From: Arthrobacter rhizosphaerae | GTDB taxonomy: Bacteria > Actinomycetota > Actinomycetes > Actinomycetales > Micrococcaceae | Direction: 5' to 3' | DNA length: 64,000 nt | Assembly (NCBI RefSeq): GCF_023062595.1 | Contig: NZ_JALLAN010000004.1 | Coordinates: 124,001 to 188,000 of the forward strand | The notes under the pieces: generated by a model | Seen by the model: only the letters and a program-made list of their open reading frames with translations | Told to the model about the DNA's origin: nothing | Databases searched by the model: none | In this document: piece by piece, positions 8,197 through 17,741 of the stretch | How positions within the stretch are numbered: the stretch's first letter is position 1 | Layout: each line of letters starts with the position of its first letter | Position numbers and translations under genes: made by a program

Positions 8197-9552
8197 TTAG
8201 GCGTGCGCCTTGATTGCGGACGCCAATACGGAGAGGCCATCGAGCAGCAGCTCGTCGGTGATGACCAGGGGCGGCAGCAGGCGGATCACATTGCCGTAGG
8301 TCCCACAAGTGAGGATGATGACGCCTTCCTTGAGGCAGGCTCCGGCCACGGCCTTGGTGAGCTCCGCGTTCGGTTCCTTCGAGCCGGCCTGCACCAGTTC
8401 GATGGCGAGCATGGCGCCGCGGCCACGGACATCACCGATCACGGAGACTTCCTGGGCGAGCTCGCGCAGCTTGCCCGTGGCGAGCTCTTCGATGTGCTTG
8501 GCCCGGGCGTTGAGGTCATACTCCTCCATGGAGCCGATCGACGCGAGAGCCGCGGCGCACGCTACCGGGTTGCCGCCGTAGGTGCCGCCCAGACCGCCCG
8601 GGTGGACGGCGTCGAGCAGGTCAGCGCGGCCGGTGATGGCCGAGAGCGGCATCCCCCCGGCGATGCCTTTGGCCATGGTGATGATGTCCGGAACAACACC
8701 CTCGTGATTAACCGCGAACCATTCACCCGTGCGGCAGAAGCCGGACTGGACCTCGTCGGCAATGAACACAATGCCGTTGTCCTTGGCCCACGCAGCGAGC
8801 GCCGGCAGGAAGCCGTCGGCCGGGACAATAAAGCCGCCTTCGCCCTGGATCGGCTCGATGATGATCGCAGCAACCTGGTCGCCGCCGATCTGCTTCTCGA
8901 TCATCGTGATGGCGCGCTTGGCGGCCTCGGCACCGGTGATCGAGGGGTTCTCCTCGCGGAAGGGGTAGCTCATGGGCATGCGGTAGACCTCGGGCGCGAA
9001 CGGGCCGAAGTTGGTTTTGTACGGCATTGCCTTCGCCGTCAGTGCCATGGTCAGGTTGGTGCGGCCGTGGTAGGCGTGGTCAAAGGCGACGACGGCGTCC
9101 CGGCCGGTGGCCAGGCGAGCCACCTTGACGGCGTTTTCCACTGCTTCGGCACCGGAGTTGAACAGGACCGTGCGCTTCTCGTGGTCGCCAGGGGTGAGCC
9201 GGTTGAGCTGCTCGGCGACCGCCACGTAGCCCTCGTACGGGGTGACCATAAAACATGTGTGGGTGAAGTGCTCCACGGCTTCCTTCACGGCACCGACGAC
9301 GGCGGGATCGGAGGCCCCGACGCTTGTCACTGCGATGCCTGAGCCAAGATCGATGAAGGAGTTTCCGTCGACGTCGTGGATGATCCCGCCGTCGGCGTCC
9401 GCTACGTAAACAGGGACGGCGGAGGCGACGCCGGCAGCGACCACTGCCTTGCGGCGTTCGGTCAGTGCTACGGACTTGGGGCCGGGGAAGTCAGCCTGGA
9501 CGCGGCGCTTCTGCTCGAGGCGGTAGGTGATTTCACTTGCTGTGGCGGTCAT
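8197..9552 (-). CDS. gabT: 4-aminobutyrate aminotransferase
   Basis: 451 residues from the ATG at 9550-9552, preferred over an in-frame ATG at 9570 because AAAGG lies seven bases before it. A class III PLP aminotransferase that moves the amino group of GABA to 2-oxoglutarate, giving succinate semialdehyde. Visible are LFNSGAEAVENAVKVAR (cofactor phosphate region), FDHAYHGRTNLTMALTAK, the Asp of FIADEVQSG (D266) and the Schiff-base Lys of TMAKGIAGGMP (K295). Next upstream on the same strand is an aminoaldehyde dehydrogenase, consistent with a putrescine/GABA degradation unit controlled by the divergent PucR regulator. Confidence 0.95.
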   Translation of the reverse strand: MTATASEITYRLEQKRRVQADFPGPKSVALTERRKAVVAAGVASAVPVYVADADGGIIHDVDGNSFIDLGSGIAVTSVGASDPAVVGAVKEAVEHFTHTCFMVTPYEGYVAVAEQLNRLTPGDHEKRTVLFNSGAEAVENAVKVARLATGRDAVVAFDHAYHGRTNLTMALTAKAMPYKTNFGPFAPEVYRMPMSYPFREENPSITGAEAAKRAITMIEKQIGGDQVAAIIIEPIQGEGGFIVPADGFLPALAAWAKDNGIVFIADEVQSGFCRTGEWFAVNHEGVVPDIITMAKGIAGGMPLSAITGRADLLDAVHPGGLGGTYGGNPVACAAALASIGSMEEYDLNARAKHIEELATGKLRELAQEVSVIGDVRGRGAMLAIELVQAGSKEPNAELTKAVAGACLKEGVIILTCGTYGNVIRLLPPLVITDELLLDGLSVLASAIKAHA

Positions 9553-9663
9553 GGAGAAGCCTTTCTTCATTGCGTTGGGGGCTCACGCCGGGAGGGTAAC
9601 TGGCCGAAGCGGAGCGAGGTTAGGGGGTCGGCAGTTGGGGCCGGTGGGGACTAGGCGTCTGAG

Positions 9664-11094
9664 CTATGCATCAAGTGCAGACATCACGTGCTTGATGCGC
9701 GTGTAGTCCTCGACGCCGTACATGGACAGGTCCTTGCCGTAACCGGATTGCTTGAAGCCTCCGTGCGGCATTTCGGCGGTGAGCAGGATGTGCGTGTTGA
9801 TCCAGACGGCACCGAAGTCGAGGTCACGGCTGACGCGCATGGCCGTGCCGTGATCGCTGGTCCAGACGCTTGACGCGAGGGCGTATTCGACGTCGTTGGC
9901 CAGGGTGACTGCCTCTTCCTCGCTGCTGAACTTCTGGACAGTGATGATGGGGCCGAAGGTTTCCTGCTGCACCACACTGTCTGTCTGCTTGGCGCCCGTG
10001 ATGATGGTGGGCTCGAAGAAGAAACCCTTGTCTCCTGCCCGTTTGCCACCGATTTCAATCCGGCAGTTCTCGGGGAGGGACTCCACCACGGCGCTGACAG
10101 CCTTGAAGTGGTTGATGTTGTTCAGCGGGCCGAAGTAATTGTCCTCATCGTTCTGCGAGCCGGTGTGCAGGGTCTTGGTGTGGTCTACCATGGCGGCCAC
10201 GACGTCGTCGTGAACTGAGTCCTCCACCAGTACGCGGGTGATCGCGGTGCAGTCCTGGCCTGCGTTGAAGAAGGCGAACTCAGCGATGGCGGCAGCGCTC
10301 TTCTTGATATCAGCGTCCTTGAAGACGATGGCAGGTGCTTTGCCGCCCAGCTCCAGGTGTGCACGCTTGAGGCCCTTGGCAGCTCCGGAAGCCACAGCTA
10401 TACCCGCCCTGACTGAGCCGGTAATGGACACGAGCCCCGGGACCTTGTGCTCCACCATCATCGAGCCGGTCTCACCGGTGCCAAGTATCACGTTGAGCAC
10501 ACCGGCGGGAAGGATATCCGCTGCCAGCTTGGCAAGGACCAGCGTGGATTCCGGGGTAGTGTCCGACGGCTTCAACACAACAGTGTTGCCGGCGGCGAGG
10601 GCGGGACCGATCTTCCAGATGGCCATGAGGAACGGGTAGTTCCAGGGAGCTACCTGAGCCACAACGCCGATCGGCTCGCGGCGGACAAAGGAGGTGTGTC
10701 CTTCGAAGTACTCACCGGCGGACTTGCCCTCCAGGATGCGTGCGGCACCGGCAAAGAACCGCATCTGGTCTGCTCCGGCAGCAACTTCTTCCGAGGCGAT
10801 CAGGGAGCGGACCTGCCCGGTGTTCCGGTGCTGGGCTTCGACGATCTCGTCGCTGTTGGCTTCGATGGCGTCAGCAAGCTTGAGCAGCATCAACTGGCGC
10901 TGCCCCGGCGTGGTGTGCTTCCAGCTCTTGAAGGCATCGGCGGCAGCAGTCATGGCGGCGTCCACGTCAGCCTGGCCGGAAACCGGAGATTTGGCCACGA
11001 CGTCACCGTTGGTCGGATTCACAATGTCCAGCATCGCCGTGCCGTACGGCGTGACGAACTCGCCGTTGATGAAGTTCTGCAAGGTTTGAACCAC
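9664..11094 (-). CDS. Gamma-aminobutyraldehyde dehydrogenase-like aldehyde dehydrogenase
   Basis: 476 residues from a GTG at 11092-11094 preceded by AGAGG; an upstream in-frame ATG at 11160 gives a non-conserved extension. NAD-dependent aldehyde dehydrogenase with PWNYPFLMAIWKIGPALA, LKPSDTTPEST, general base in HLELGGKAP (E248) and nucleophile in NAGQDCTA (C282). The overall pattern, including the C-terminal INTHILLTAEMPHGGFKQSGYGKDLS, fits the aminobutyraldehyde/betaine aldehyde group better than succinate semialdehyde dehydrogenase. Next to gabT it would oxidise 4-aminobutanal to GABA. The gap to gabT is about 110 bases. Confidence 0.88.
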   Translation of the reverse strand: MVQTLQNFINGEFVTPYGTAMLDIVNPTNGDVVAKSPVSGQADVDAAMTAAADAFKSWKHTTPGQRQLMLLKLADAIEANSDEIVEAQHRNTGQVRSLIASEEVAAGADQMRFFAGAARILEGKSAGEYFEGHTSFVRREPIGVVAQVAPWNYPFLMAIWKIGPALAAGNTVVLKPSDTTPESTLVLAKLAADILPAGVLNVILGTGETGSMMVEHKVPGLVSITGSVRAGIAVASGAAKGLKRAHLELGGKAPAIVFKDADIKKSAAAIAEFAFFNAGQDCTAITRVLVEDSVHDDVVAAMVDHTKTLHTGSQNDEDNYFGPLNNINHFKAVSAVVESLPENCRIEIGGKRAGDKGFFFEPTIITGAKQTDSVVQQETFGPIITVQKFSSEEEAVTLANDVEYALASSVWTSDHGTAMRVSRDLDFGAVWINTHILLTAEMPHGGFKQSGYGKDLSMYGVEDYTRIKHVMSALDA

Positions 11095-11277
11095 GGTGTG
11101 CAACCTCTTTCGTACTGACTCAGGCAAAGAGCCTTTATGTGATGCGGAGCATAGGAGCATGCTTCCGGTGCGGCTGCAACGAGCCTATGCCTTGCCCTCA
11201 TGACTGGGAATAGCCACCTGCACACCGTTGACGGAATCCTTTAGTGCGATGACACAGCACAGGGCTATTCTTTACGC
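11095..11277. promoter_or_regulatory. Divergent promoter region between aldehyde dehydrogenase and PucR regulator
   Basis: 183 bases shared by the dehydrogenase (minus) and the PucR gene (plus). It must hold both promoters and the presumed PucR sites. I could not assign an operator with confidence. Confidence 0.4.
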
Positions 11278-12723
11278 ATGGCAATCTCACTCGCGGCCCT
11301 GCTGGGGGTGCAGGCTCTGAAACTCCGCAAATCCGGGCTGGCGGAGACCACCTGGCATCAGGACATCCATTGGGTGGCCGTCACTGAACAAGAGGACCCG
11401 CAGCGGTTCCTCAACGGCGGAGAACTCGTGCTCACCACGGGCATGCGACTGCGCACGGCTCCGGAGCAGCGCCGCTTCGTCCGCCAGGTACAACGCGCCG
11501 GGGCTGTGGGGATCGGCTTCGGAACGGGGCTGACGCATGAGGAAGTCCCGCCCGCGCTCATCGCCGAAGCAAACCGCTGGGGACTTCCGGTGGTAGAAGT
11601 GCCTTACGAGACGCCCTTCATCGCCATCGGCAAACTGGTGGCCGATGCGCAGTCGGCCGACCACTACGCCAAACTCGAGCGGCTCATCGCCGGCCATCAG
11701 ATCCTGGCCCGCGCCCTGCTGACGGGCGGCGGGCTTTCGGAGCTTCTGCGGCATCTTGGTTCCATGCTCCGCACTGACATCATCCTGACCCAGTTCACCG
11801 CACAGCTCTACAACAGTGCGGCCGGAAACCCTTCCCCTACCGCGGACGGTTGGGCGTCCTACCCCATCCCCACGGGACGCCGGGATGCCTGCACCCTGTG
11901 GGTCAGAAAGCCTTTCGAGGATTCGGGGATCGTTAACTACGCCCAAAACCTCATCAGCGTCGAGCTGAACAACATGATGAAGCAGCGCCAGTCCCAGCGG
12001 GCGTTGTCAGGGCAGGTCCTTGAGGACGTTATCCACGGGACACTGGAACCCAGTGAAGCCTCCCGGCGGCTGGCCGGCATTGGGGTCAACAGCACACGCA
12101 AGAACGTGGTCCTGCTGGCCGAATCCGCGGCGCACCAGAAACAACTCGTCAGCTCCTCACTTCCGCCGGAGCTGGAGCTGGGGGTGACTGCCGTCGTCGG
12201 CAAGGACCTTATTACTGTCGTCCTCGACGATGGCAGCGGTTCCGGCGCGCTCGCCAAGCGACTCAGCGATCACCTCGCCGAGGCAGGCATCCACGCCACG
12301 ATAGGAATCGGCGGCGCCTACACCAAGCCGAATGGGCTCCGCTGGAGCTACTTCGAGGCACGTGACGCTGCCAGCCGCGGCCTGCCCGTCAACGAACCGG
12401 AACGGCTTAGCCTGACATCACTGCTGCTGGCCAGCGAAGACGTACCCCTTGCGGACATGGCCAACGAGTCCCTCAATCCGCTGCGGACGTTCGATGCCAC
12501 TCATGGTGCCGAACTGATGATCACCCTGGAGAGCTATCTCGGCAACAACGGGTCGGTTGCCGCCGTGGCCGAAGCCCTGACCCTGCACCGTAATACAGTG
12601 CGGTACCGTCTGGCGCAGATCACTGAAATGACCGGATACGATCCCTCGATTACGGCGGACCGCGTGCAACTCTGGCTCGCGCTGGCGGTCTCTCGCCTGG
12701 GAGCGCGCCACGCAGGACGATAG
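11278..12723 (+). CDS. PucR-family transcriptional regulator of the GABA/aminoaldehyde genes
   Basis: 481 residues. Residues 1-125 form the PucR N-terminal domain (ETTWHQDIHWVAVTEQEDPQRFLNGGELVLTTG is spread over about 22-55). A middle region resembles the GGDEF-like sensor of CdaR/PucR proteins. The C-terminus carries the PucR helix-turn-helix (SVAAVAEALTLHRNTVRYRL, then TGYDP). Such proteins activate nitrogen catabolism genes in response to the substrate. Divergent placement from the aminoaldehyde dehydrogenase and gabT makes these its likely targets; that is inference from position. Confidence 0.9.
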   Translation: MAISLAALLGVQALKLRKSGLAETTWHQDIHWVAVTEQEDPQRFLNGGELVLTTGMRLRTAPEQRRFVRQVQRAGAVGIGFGTGLTHEEVPPALIAEANRWGLPVVEVPYETPFIAIGKLVADAQSADHYAKLERLIAGHQILARALLTGGGLSELLRHLGSMLRTDIILTQFTAQLYNSAAGNPSPTADGWASYPIPTGRRDACTLWVRKPFEDSGIVNYAQNLISVELNNMMKQRQSQRALSGQVLEDVIHGTLEPSEASRRLAGIGVNSTRKNVVLLAESAAHQKQLVSSSLPPELELGVTAVVGKDLITVVLDDGSGSGALAKRLSDHLAEAGIHATIGIGGAYTKPNGLRWSYFEARDAASRGLPVNEPERLSLTSLLLASEDVPLADMANESLNPLRTFDATHGAELMITLESYLGNNGSVAAVAEALTLHRNTVRYRLAQITEMTGYDPSITADRVQLWLALAVSRLGARHAGR

Positions 12724-12904
12724 CTCCTCGAACCGTTGGATCAGGGGTAATGCCGCGCCTTCCAAAAAGGTGCCGCATATGGAATATGTCGCTTCAGTGA
12801 CAGCCCTTTAGGAGTCATTCCTGGTTCTAGAAACCGGGTTGTACGCTTTAGCCCGGCATCGACCGCGGCTTCCATGAGCAGGAATCCGTCCCGGCAACGC
12901 GGAG

Positions 12905-13498
12905 GTGACACCTGAGGGAGAAGCCTTGCCGGAAACGTGGTCCACCAGCACACTGATTGCCGCCGGGCGGCGTCAAACCGGCCCCCTGTTCACCCTTTCC
13001 ATGCTGGCCGTGGCCGGCTGGGTCGTCTGCATAACGCTTGGCGCAATTGTCAGGCCCGAACCTGAAGTCCACCGGACAGCCCTCGTGTTCCATCTGGCCG
13101 CCATGGTGGTCTCCTTGAGCGGTGTCCTGGCAGTGGACATCAGAGGATTCTTGTGGATGGCCGGTGTCCGCCCGGTCCATGCCGCCCTTCGGATGGAGAG
13201 CTTCGTAACACCGTTGATATGGGGCGGGCTGTTGGTCCTGATGGTGTCCGGCATCTTCCTTGAGCCCAGCCTGGACACAATCCCAACACTGGCAAAACTC
13301 GTCGCCGTGCTTGGGCTGATTTTGAACGGCATCTGGCTGGTTCCCTTCAAGGAACGGCTAAGGGCCATGGGCAGGGATGCTCCATTCCTGGCGTTCACCC
13401 CATGGTTCCGTCAACAACTGCTTCTACGGTTCGCTGCGTCGCAACTCTGCTGGTGGACTGCAGTCATGGTTGGATTCGTCTCCGCCGCGAAGCACTAG
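12905..13498 (+). CDS. Small membrane protein, function unknown
   Basis: About 197 residues with four to five hydrophobic segments (near 27-50, 60-77, 97-116, 124-142 and 172-192). No family recognised with confidence; the layout recalls small DUF2269/CopD-like membrane proteins, but no conserved His or Cys ligand pattern supports this. The GTG at 12905 has a purine-rich site too close for normal initiation; the in-frame TTG at 12926 has GAGGGAG at good spacing and may be the true start. It lies about 220 bases upstream of the VWA protein on the same strand, so a shared envelope role is possible but unproven. Confidence 0.65.
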   Translation: MTPEGEALPETWSTSTLIAAGRRQTGPLFTLSMLAVAGWVVCITLGAIVRPEPEVHRTALVFHLAAMVVSLSGVLAVDIRGFLWMAGVRPVHAALRMESFVTPLIWGGLLVLMVSGIFLEPSLDTIPTLAKLVAVLGLILNGIWLVPFKERLRAMGRDAPFLAFTPWFRQQLLLRFAASQLCWWTAVMVGFVSAAKH

Positions 13499-13719
13499 CG
13501 GGCTGCCGCGACGAGCCCGCACATTGCGGCAGTACTTGGGATTGTGACTCAAGCCACGTCGCTGCAGAGGACTTTGGGATATTCTCGAGTGGCGTATCCA
13601 GGTGTCCCCGGCACCAGGGCGGGGGCTAGGCGCATTGTGGCGGCCCCGCCGCCCCGGCTGGTTTTTCGCAGATGCGGGCCGGGACCCCGACCCGGCAGAC
13701 ATCAAAGGATACGACGAGC

Positions 13720-15603
13720 ATGGGCAGACGACGTGCCGCCACCAGACCCAGCTACCCGCGTTGGCTGTTGACCGTTGCCATAACCGCGGCCGCCGTGCTG
13801 GGCCTGATCGGCGGGGCAATGCTGTTGCCGACGCTGCTGGGACCGGGCGGGTCCGCATCCTCCCAGGGTGGGGCCGCTGTGGGCGGCACTCCAACCCCTC
13901 AAGCAGCCCTGCCTGTAGACCAGCCCGCCGCTGCCTCCGGGAACGGTCCATGCATTTCCCTCAACGTGCTGGCGTCACTGGAGAACGCCGATATGGTGCG
14001 GTCCCTCGCCTCGGAGTACATGGCCAAACCCCGAAGCGTGGACGGACTTTGTGTGACCGTGAATGTCAGCCAGGAGAAGTCCGGCGTGGCAGCCGTGAAG
14101 AGGGCAAGCCAGTTCGCAACCACTCCCGTCGCAGAACGTCCCACCGTTTGGCTGCCCGATTCCACGGCCTGGCTGCAGGTGGCTAAGGACAAGGCGGGAG
14201 AGGCAGGAAACGGTTTTGAAACTGCCGGCACCAGCGTCGCACGGAGTGGGATCGTGCTGGCCATGCCGGCCTCCATGGCAAAGGCGGTCGGATGGGACGC
14301 CAAGGCTCCCAGTTGGGCCGACGTTTTCAAAGCGGCAGAAGATCGCAATCTCTGGAAGCGGCTCAACCATCCCGATTGGGGGGAATTCAAGTTCGGCAAG
14401 GCCAGCCCCACCGTTTCCACCTCAGGCCTGATGGGGCTGGTCGCCTCCTATGGAATCGCTGGAAACAATCTGGAGGCCCTGGACGCGTCCCGGCTGAAGG
14501 ATAGCGCTGTCATCGCCAAGGTGAAGGCAGGCGAGCTCAGCACGAGCCACTACATGGCCACCCCCGAGCATTTCCTCTGGCATGCCCGCCAGGCGGATGA
14601 CGCCGGCAAAGTCTCGGAATTCCTGTCGGCAGTGATCGTTGATGAGAAATCCGTTTGGGACTACAACCGGGGTATTTCCAGCAACGACGGCGTAACCAAG
14701 CAGGCGGGTCTGGCACCTAAAGAACCCCTTCTGGCGATCTACCCGAGCGAAGGCGTCCTCGTGGCGGACAGTCCAGCCGTGGTCCTGGAGGGCAGCTGGA
14801 TCAGTGCGCAACAGCGTCTCGCCGCAGTAAGCTTCATCGCCTACGCCGGTACTGAGCAGGGCCAGAACGTGGTGAAGACCACCGGGTACCGGAATATCCA
14901 GGACAAAGTGGAGGACGTGGTAGCGACGACGGGACGTTATGCGGCCTCGCTTAAAGAGATCCCGCTGCCCTCCGATGAAGTCCTGACGGTTGTACAAAAG
15001 AGCTTCCCCGACGTTCGCAAGAGGGCGCGGGCACTTTTCCTGCTCGACGTCTCCGGCTCCATGGGACAGGAAATCGTTCCAGGTGTGTCCCGGCTGCAGG
15101 GCGCAAAGGACGCCGTAACAAAAGCCATGGAGCATTTCACCGGGGATGACCAAGTGGGGATGGCCGCCTTTTCCCATCTGGAGGGCGGAAAGCTTTCTCC
15201 TGGACTGGTGAGTCCTGTGGCCCCGCTCAAAACAAACAAGGCTGATCTGCTGGCGGAGTTGAACGCGTTGCACCCGGTCGCCTATACGCCTCTCTTCGAA
15301 GCTGTGGGCACGTTTGCCGCGCAACAAGCTGAGGCTTATGACAGCTCTTCTATTAACACCATCGTCCTGCTCAGCGACGGCAAGAATGACACCCCGCATG
15401 CCGGAACCCTCGCTGCCCTGACAGAACAGCTCCATGACCAGCACCACACCACCCCCGTACTGGTCTTCACCCTCGCCTACGGGGCCGACGCCGACACGGC
15501 TTCCCTGCGGGCAATCGCCAAGGCCAGCGGAGCGCATTTCTACGACGCGAGTGATCCAAACCGGCTGGAAGCAGTGCTGGGCGATCTGGTGACCAGCTTC
15601 TAA
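13720..15603 (+). CDS. Membrane-anchored solute-binding-like / VWA domain fusion protein
   Basis: 627 residues from the ATG at 13720 (AAAGGA upstream). A short Arg-rich start is followed by one transmembrane segment (about 15-36), so the rest should lie outside the membrane. Residues ~60-400 resemble an extracellular solute-binding fold of the molybdate/sulfate type (RPTVWLPDSTAWLQVAKD, SGIVLAMPASMAKAVGWD, LLAIYPSEGVLVADSPAVVLEG). Residues ~430-625 are a von Willebrand A domain with a full metal-ion site: DVSGS near 442, a Thr in YTPLFEAV near 522 and SDGKND near 551. The combination suggests ligand-dependent adhesion or assembly of a surface complex. Function is unknown. Confidence 0.85.
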   Translation: MGRRRAATRPSYPRWLLTVAITAAAVLGLIGGAMLLPTLLGPGGSASSQGGAAVGGTPTPQAALPVDQPAAASGNGPCISLNVLASLENADMVRSLASEYMAKPRSVDGLCVTVNVSQEKSGVAAVKRASQFATTPVAERPTVWLPDSTAWLQVAKDKAGEAGNGFETAGTSVARSGIVLAMPASMAKAVGWDAKAPSWADVFKAAEDRNLWKRLNHPDWGEFKFGKASPTVSTSGLMGLVASYGIAGNNLEALDASRLKDSAVIAKVKAGELSTSHYMATPEHFLWHARQADDAGKVSEFLSAVIVDEKSVWDYNRGISSNDGVTKQAGLAPKEPLLAIYPSEGVLVADSPAVVLEGSWISAQQRLAAVSFIAYAGTEQGQNVVKTTGYRNIQDKVEDVVATTGRYAASLKEIPLPSDEVLTVVQKSFPDVRKRARALFLLDVSGSMGQEIVPGVSRLQGAKDAVTKAMEHFTGDDQVGMAAFSHLEGGKLSPGLVSPVAPLKTNKADLLAELNALHPVAYTPLFEAVGTFAAQQAEAYDSSSINTIVLLSDGKNDTPHAGTLAALTEQLHDQHHTTPVLVFTLAYGADADTASLRAIAKASGAHFYDASDPNRLEAVLGDLVTSF

Positions 15604-15674
15604 ATTCCGCAAGTTCGGAGCGATCTGCGCCACTTAAGTTCCTGTCGCAAACGTCTAACGTCTAACCTTTGGTA

Positions 15675-17015
15675 ATGGCTAGTACGACGACGGCGTCCCT
15701 GCGGACGGCTGCACCGCTCAAGAACGGCGCAGCAGCAGATCCGGCAGTGGACCCACAAGCAGACGGCACCCCGTCAACCGGTGCGGCAACGAACACCGTT
15801 GCCGCCGACGTTTCAGGCGTCCCTTCAAAGCCCCGCTCGGTGCTGATTCTGGGCGTCATCGCCGTTGTGCTGATCGGGCTGAATTTGCGGGCAGGCATCA
15901 CGGGAGCTTCGGCCTTGTTCCATGATCTGCAGCAGGTACTGGGCTACGGATCTTTCGTTGCCGCAGTGATCCCGTCGATCCCTACCCTTTGCTTCGCCGT
16001 CGCGGGCGCCGCCACATCGTGGCTGAGCCGCCGGCTGGGCGTCGAAAAATCAATTCTGCTGGCCTTGGGAATGCTGACGGCCGGACTCCTGCTGCGGGGC
16101 ATCCCCTCCACCGGAATGCTGCTCGCGGGAACGGTGGCGGCAATGTCCGGCTTAGCGGTCTGCAACGTGGCGATGCCCTCCTTCATCCGCGAGCATTATG
16201 CGCACCGGACATCACTGATGACCGGCCTTTACACCGTCACCATGACCACCGGAGCCACCCTCTCCTCCGTACTGATCGTCCCCCTGGCTCATCAGCTCGG
16301 CTCACCGTCCCTGGGAGTAGGGGCAATTGGCCTGCTCTCCGCCGCAGCTTTCCTGGGATTCCTGCCGGTTGCCCTCCGTGCGCACCGGATGACAAAGGTG
16401 GCGACGCCACTGCACTTCTCGCCTTGGCAGATGCTTCGAACCCGCAAAGGCCGGCTCATCACAGCGGTCTTCACACTGCAGGCACTCCTCGCCTACGCCA
16501 TCCTGAGCTGGTTCCCGTACATGCTCACCACGGTGGGCCTCTCCGCAGCGGACAGCGGACTGATGTTCGGGCTGATGCAGCTGGTTTCCGTCCCTTCAGG
16601 CATGGTGCTCATTGCCATCGGCTCCCGTCCGCGGATGCTGCGGCCCGCTTTTTACCTCGCCACCGCAGCCATGGTCCTGGGGGTTGGTGCGCTCCTGCTG
16701 CTCCCCGCATCCCTTGCCGCCATCCCGGCAGCAGTACTGGGCTTCGGGCTTGGAATTTTCCCGCTGGTCATGGTGATGATCAGCCGCAGCGGGCGGACGA
16801 CGGCGGAAACCACGGCGATCTCCACCTTGGCCCAGTCGGTGGGGTACCTGCTGGCTACGGCAGGACCGTTCGGGATGGGGCTGCTGCACAGCGCCACCGG
16901 AAGCTGGAGCCTGCCCCTGGCACTCTTGCTCGCCGTGGCCCTGGTACAGATGGTGGTGGCCCATCAGCTCACCAGTGAACGGACCGAAAAGAAGATCCCG
17001 GTGGCCAAGCCATGA
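15675..17015 (+). CDS. MFS transporter, CynX/NimT family
   Basis: 446 residues with a ~55-residue Ala/Thr-rich N-terminal tail, then twelve predicted membrane spans. The start of span 1, LIGLNLRAGITGASALFHDLQ, and later IREHYAHRTSLMTGLYTVTMTTGA are typical of CynX/NimT-type exporters (cyanate and 2-nitroimidazole are the namesakes; the substrate here is unknown). The ATG at 15675 is preferred over a TTG two codons earlier. Its stop overlaps the start of the GntR regulator gene by four bases, so the two are translationally coupled and the regulator probably senses the transported compound. Confidence 0.88.
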   Translation: MASTTTASLRTAAPLKNGAAADPAVDPQADGTPSTGAATNTVAADVSGVPSKPRSVLILGVIAVVLIGLNLRAGITGASALFHDLQQVLGYGSFVAAVIPSIPTLCFAVAGAATSWLSRRLGVEKSILLALGMLTAGLLLRGIPSTGMLLAGTVAAMSGLAVCNVAMPSFIREHYAHRTSLMTGLYTVTMTTGATLSSVLIVPLAHQLGSPSLGVGAIGLLSAAAFLGFLPVALRAHRMTKVATPLHFSPWQMLRTRKGRLITAVFTLQALLAYAILSWFPYMLTTVGLSAADSGLMFGLMQLVSVPSGMVLIAIGSRPRMLRPAFYLATAAMVLGVGALLLLPASLAAIPAAVLGFGLGIFPLVMVMISRSGRTTAETTAISTLAQSVGYLLATAGPFGMGLLHSATGSWSLPLALLLAVALVQMVVAHQLTSERTEKKIPVAKP

Positions 17016-17704
17016 GCCTCACTGCCTCTTCGCGGCCGGCACTTGCTGAGGAAGTTACTGCCAAGCTGCGGCAAATGATCCAGTCAGGGGAATGGCCCCT
17101 GCAGGAACGGATCCCTGCCGAACCGGAGTTGATGGCTGCGCTTGGCGTCTCCCGCGGCACCTTGCGAGAAGCCATCAAATCGTTGGCGCACAGCGGAATG
17201 CTGGAGGTCCGGCGGGGCGACGGAACCTACGTCCGGGCCACGAGCGAGCTCTCCGGAGCTGCGCGGCGGATGTATAAGGACCACACCGAGGAGCACATCC
17301 TCGAGGTGCGGGTGGGATTGGATACCCAGGCGGCACGGCTTGCCGCCCGCAACGCCACGGAGGCGGACATCACCTCGATGCGGACGCTCCTGGCCGTAAG
17401 GCAGACCGCCTGGACTGCAGGAGACTATGCAACATGGGCGCGGGCAGACTGGGAGTTCCATGAGGCAGTTGCCCAGGCATCCGGGAATCCCCTGCTCCAT
17501 GAGCTCTACACCAGTTTCGGCGGGGTCTTCCACAGCGATCTTGTGCGCCAGCAACTCCGCCCCGGTTTCGAAGGCCTTCCTGTTGCGGGTCACGGCGAGC
17601 TCCTGGACGCCATCGAAGCGCACGACGAGACTGCCGCCGTCGAAAGCGTTCAACGCAACCTGAACTCCTGCGCTGAGTGGCTGCGGGAGTGGCTGCCGCA
17701 GTAG
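17012..17704 (+). CDS. FadR-subfamily GntR transcriptional regulator
   Basis: 230 residues. N-terminal winged helix (LRQMIQSGEWPLQERIPAEPELMAALGVSRGTLREAIKSL, about 18-57, then VRRGDGTYV) and a C-terminal all-helical FCD ligand domain (about 85-220; WEFHEAVAQASGNPLLHELY) in which Asp/His residues usually hold a metal. The ATG overlaps the MFS gene stop (ATGA). It probably represses or activates the exporter operon in answer to an organic acid-like ligand; target and ligand are inferred from placement. Confidence 0.9.
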   Translation: MSLTASSRPALAEEVTAKLRQMIQSGEWPLQERIPAEPELMAALGVSRGTLREAIKSLAHSGMLEVRRGDGTYVRATSELSGAARRMYKDHTEEHILEVRVGLDTQAARLAARNATEADITSMRTLLAVRQTAWTAGDYATWARADWEFHEAVAQASGNPLLHELYTSFGGVFHSDLVRQQLRPGFEGLPVAGHGELLDAIEAHDETAAVESVQRNLNSCAEWLREWLPQ

Positions 17705-17731
17705 CCCCCTGAACTTCCCTCAAAAATGTCA

Positions 17732-17741
17732 GTAGGCTTAC
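17732..17741. promoter_or_regulatory. GTARGCYTAC element upstream of the AI-2E exporter
   Basis: GTAGGCTTAC within GTCAGTAGGCTTACTG (17728-17743), 68 bases before the start codon. The same 14-base context lies on the coding strand upstream of the topoisomerase IB gene. A possible -10 hexamer (TACTGT) overlaps its right end. Confidence 0.5.

Noticed and set aside
12741..12953. 70-residue minus-strand gene in the gap after the PucR gene
   Set aside because: No ribosome binding site or recognisable protein features; overlaps the start of the plus-strand membrane protein.
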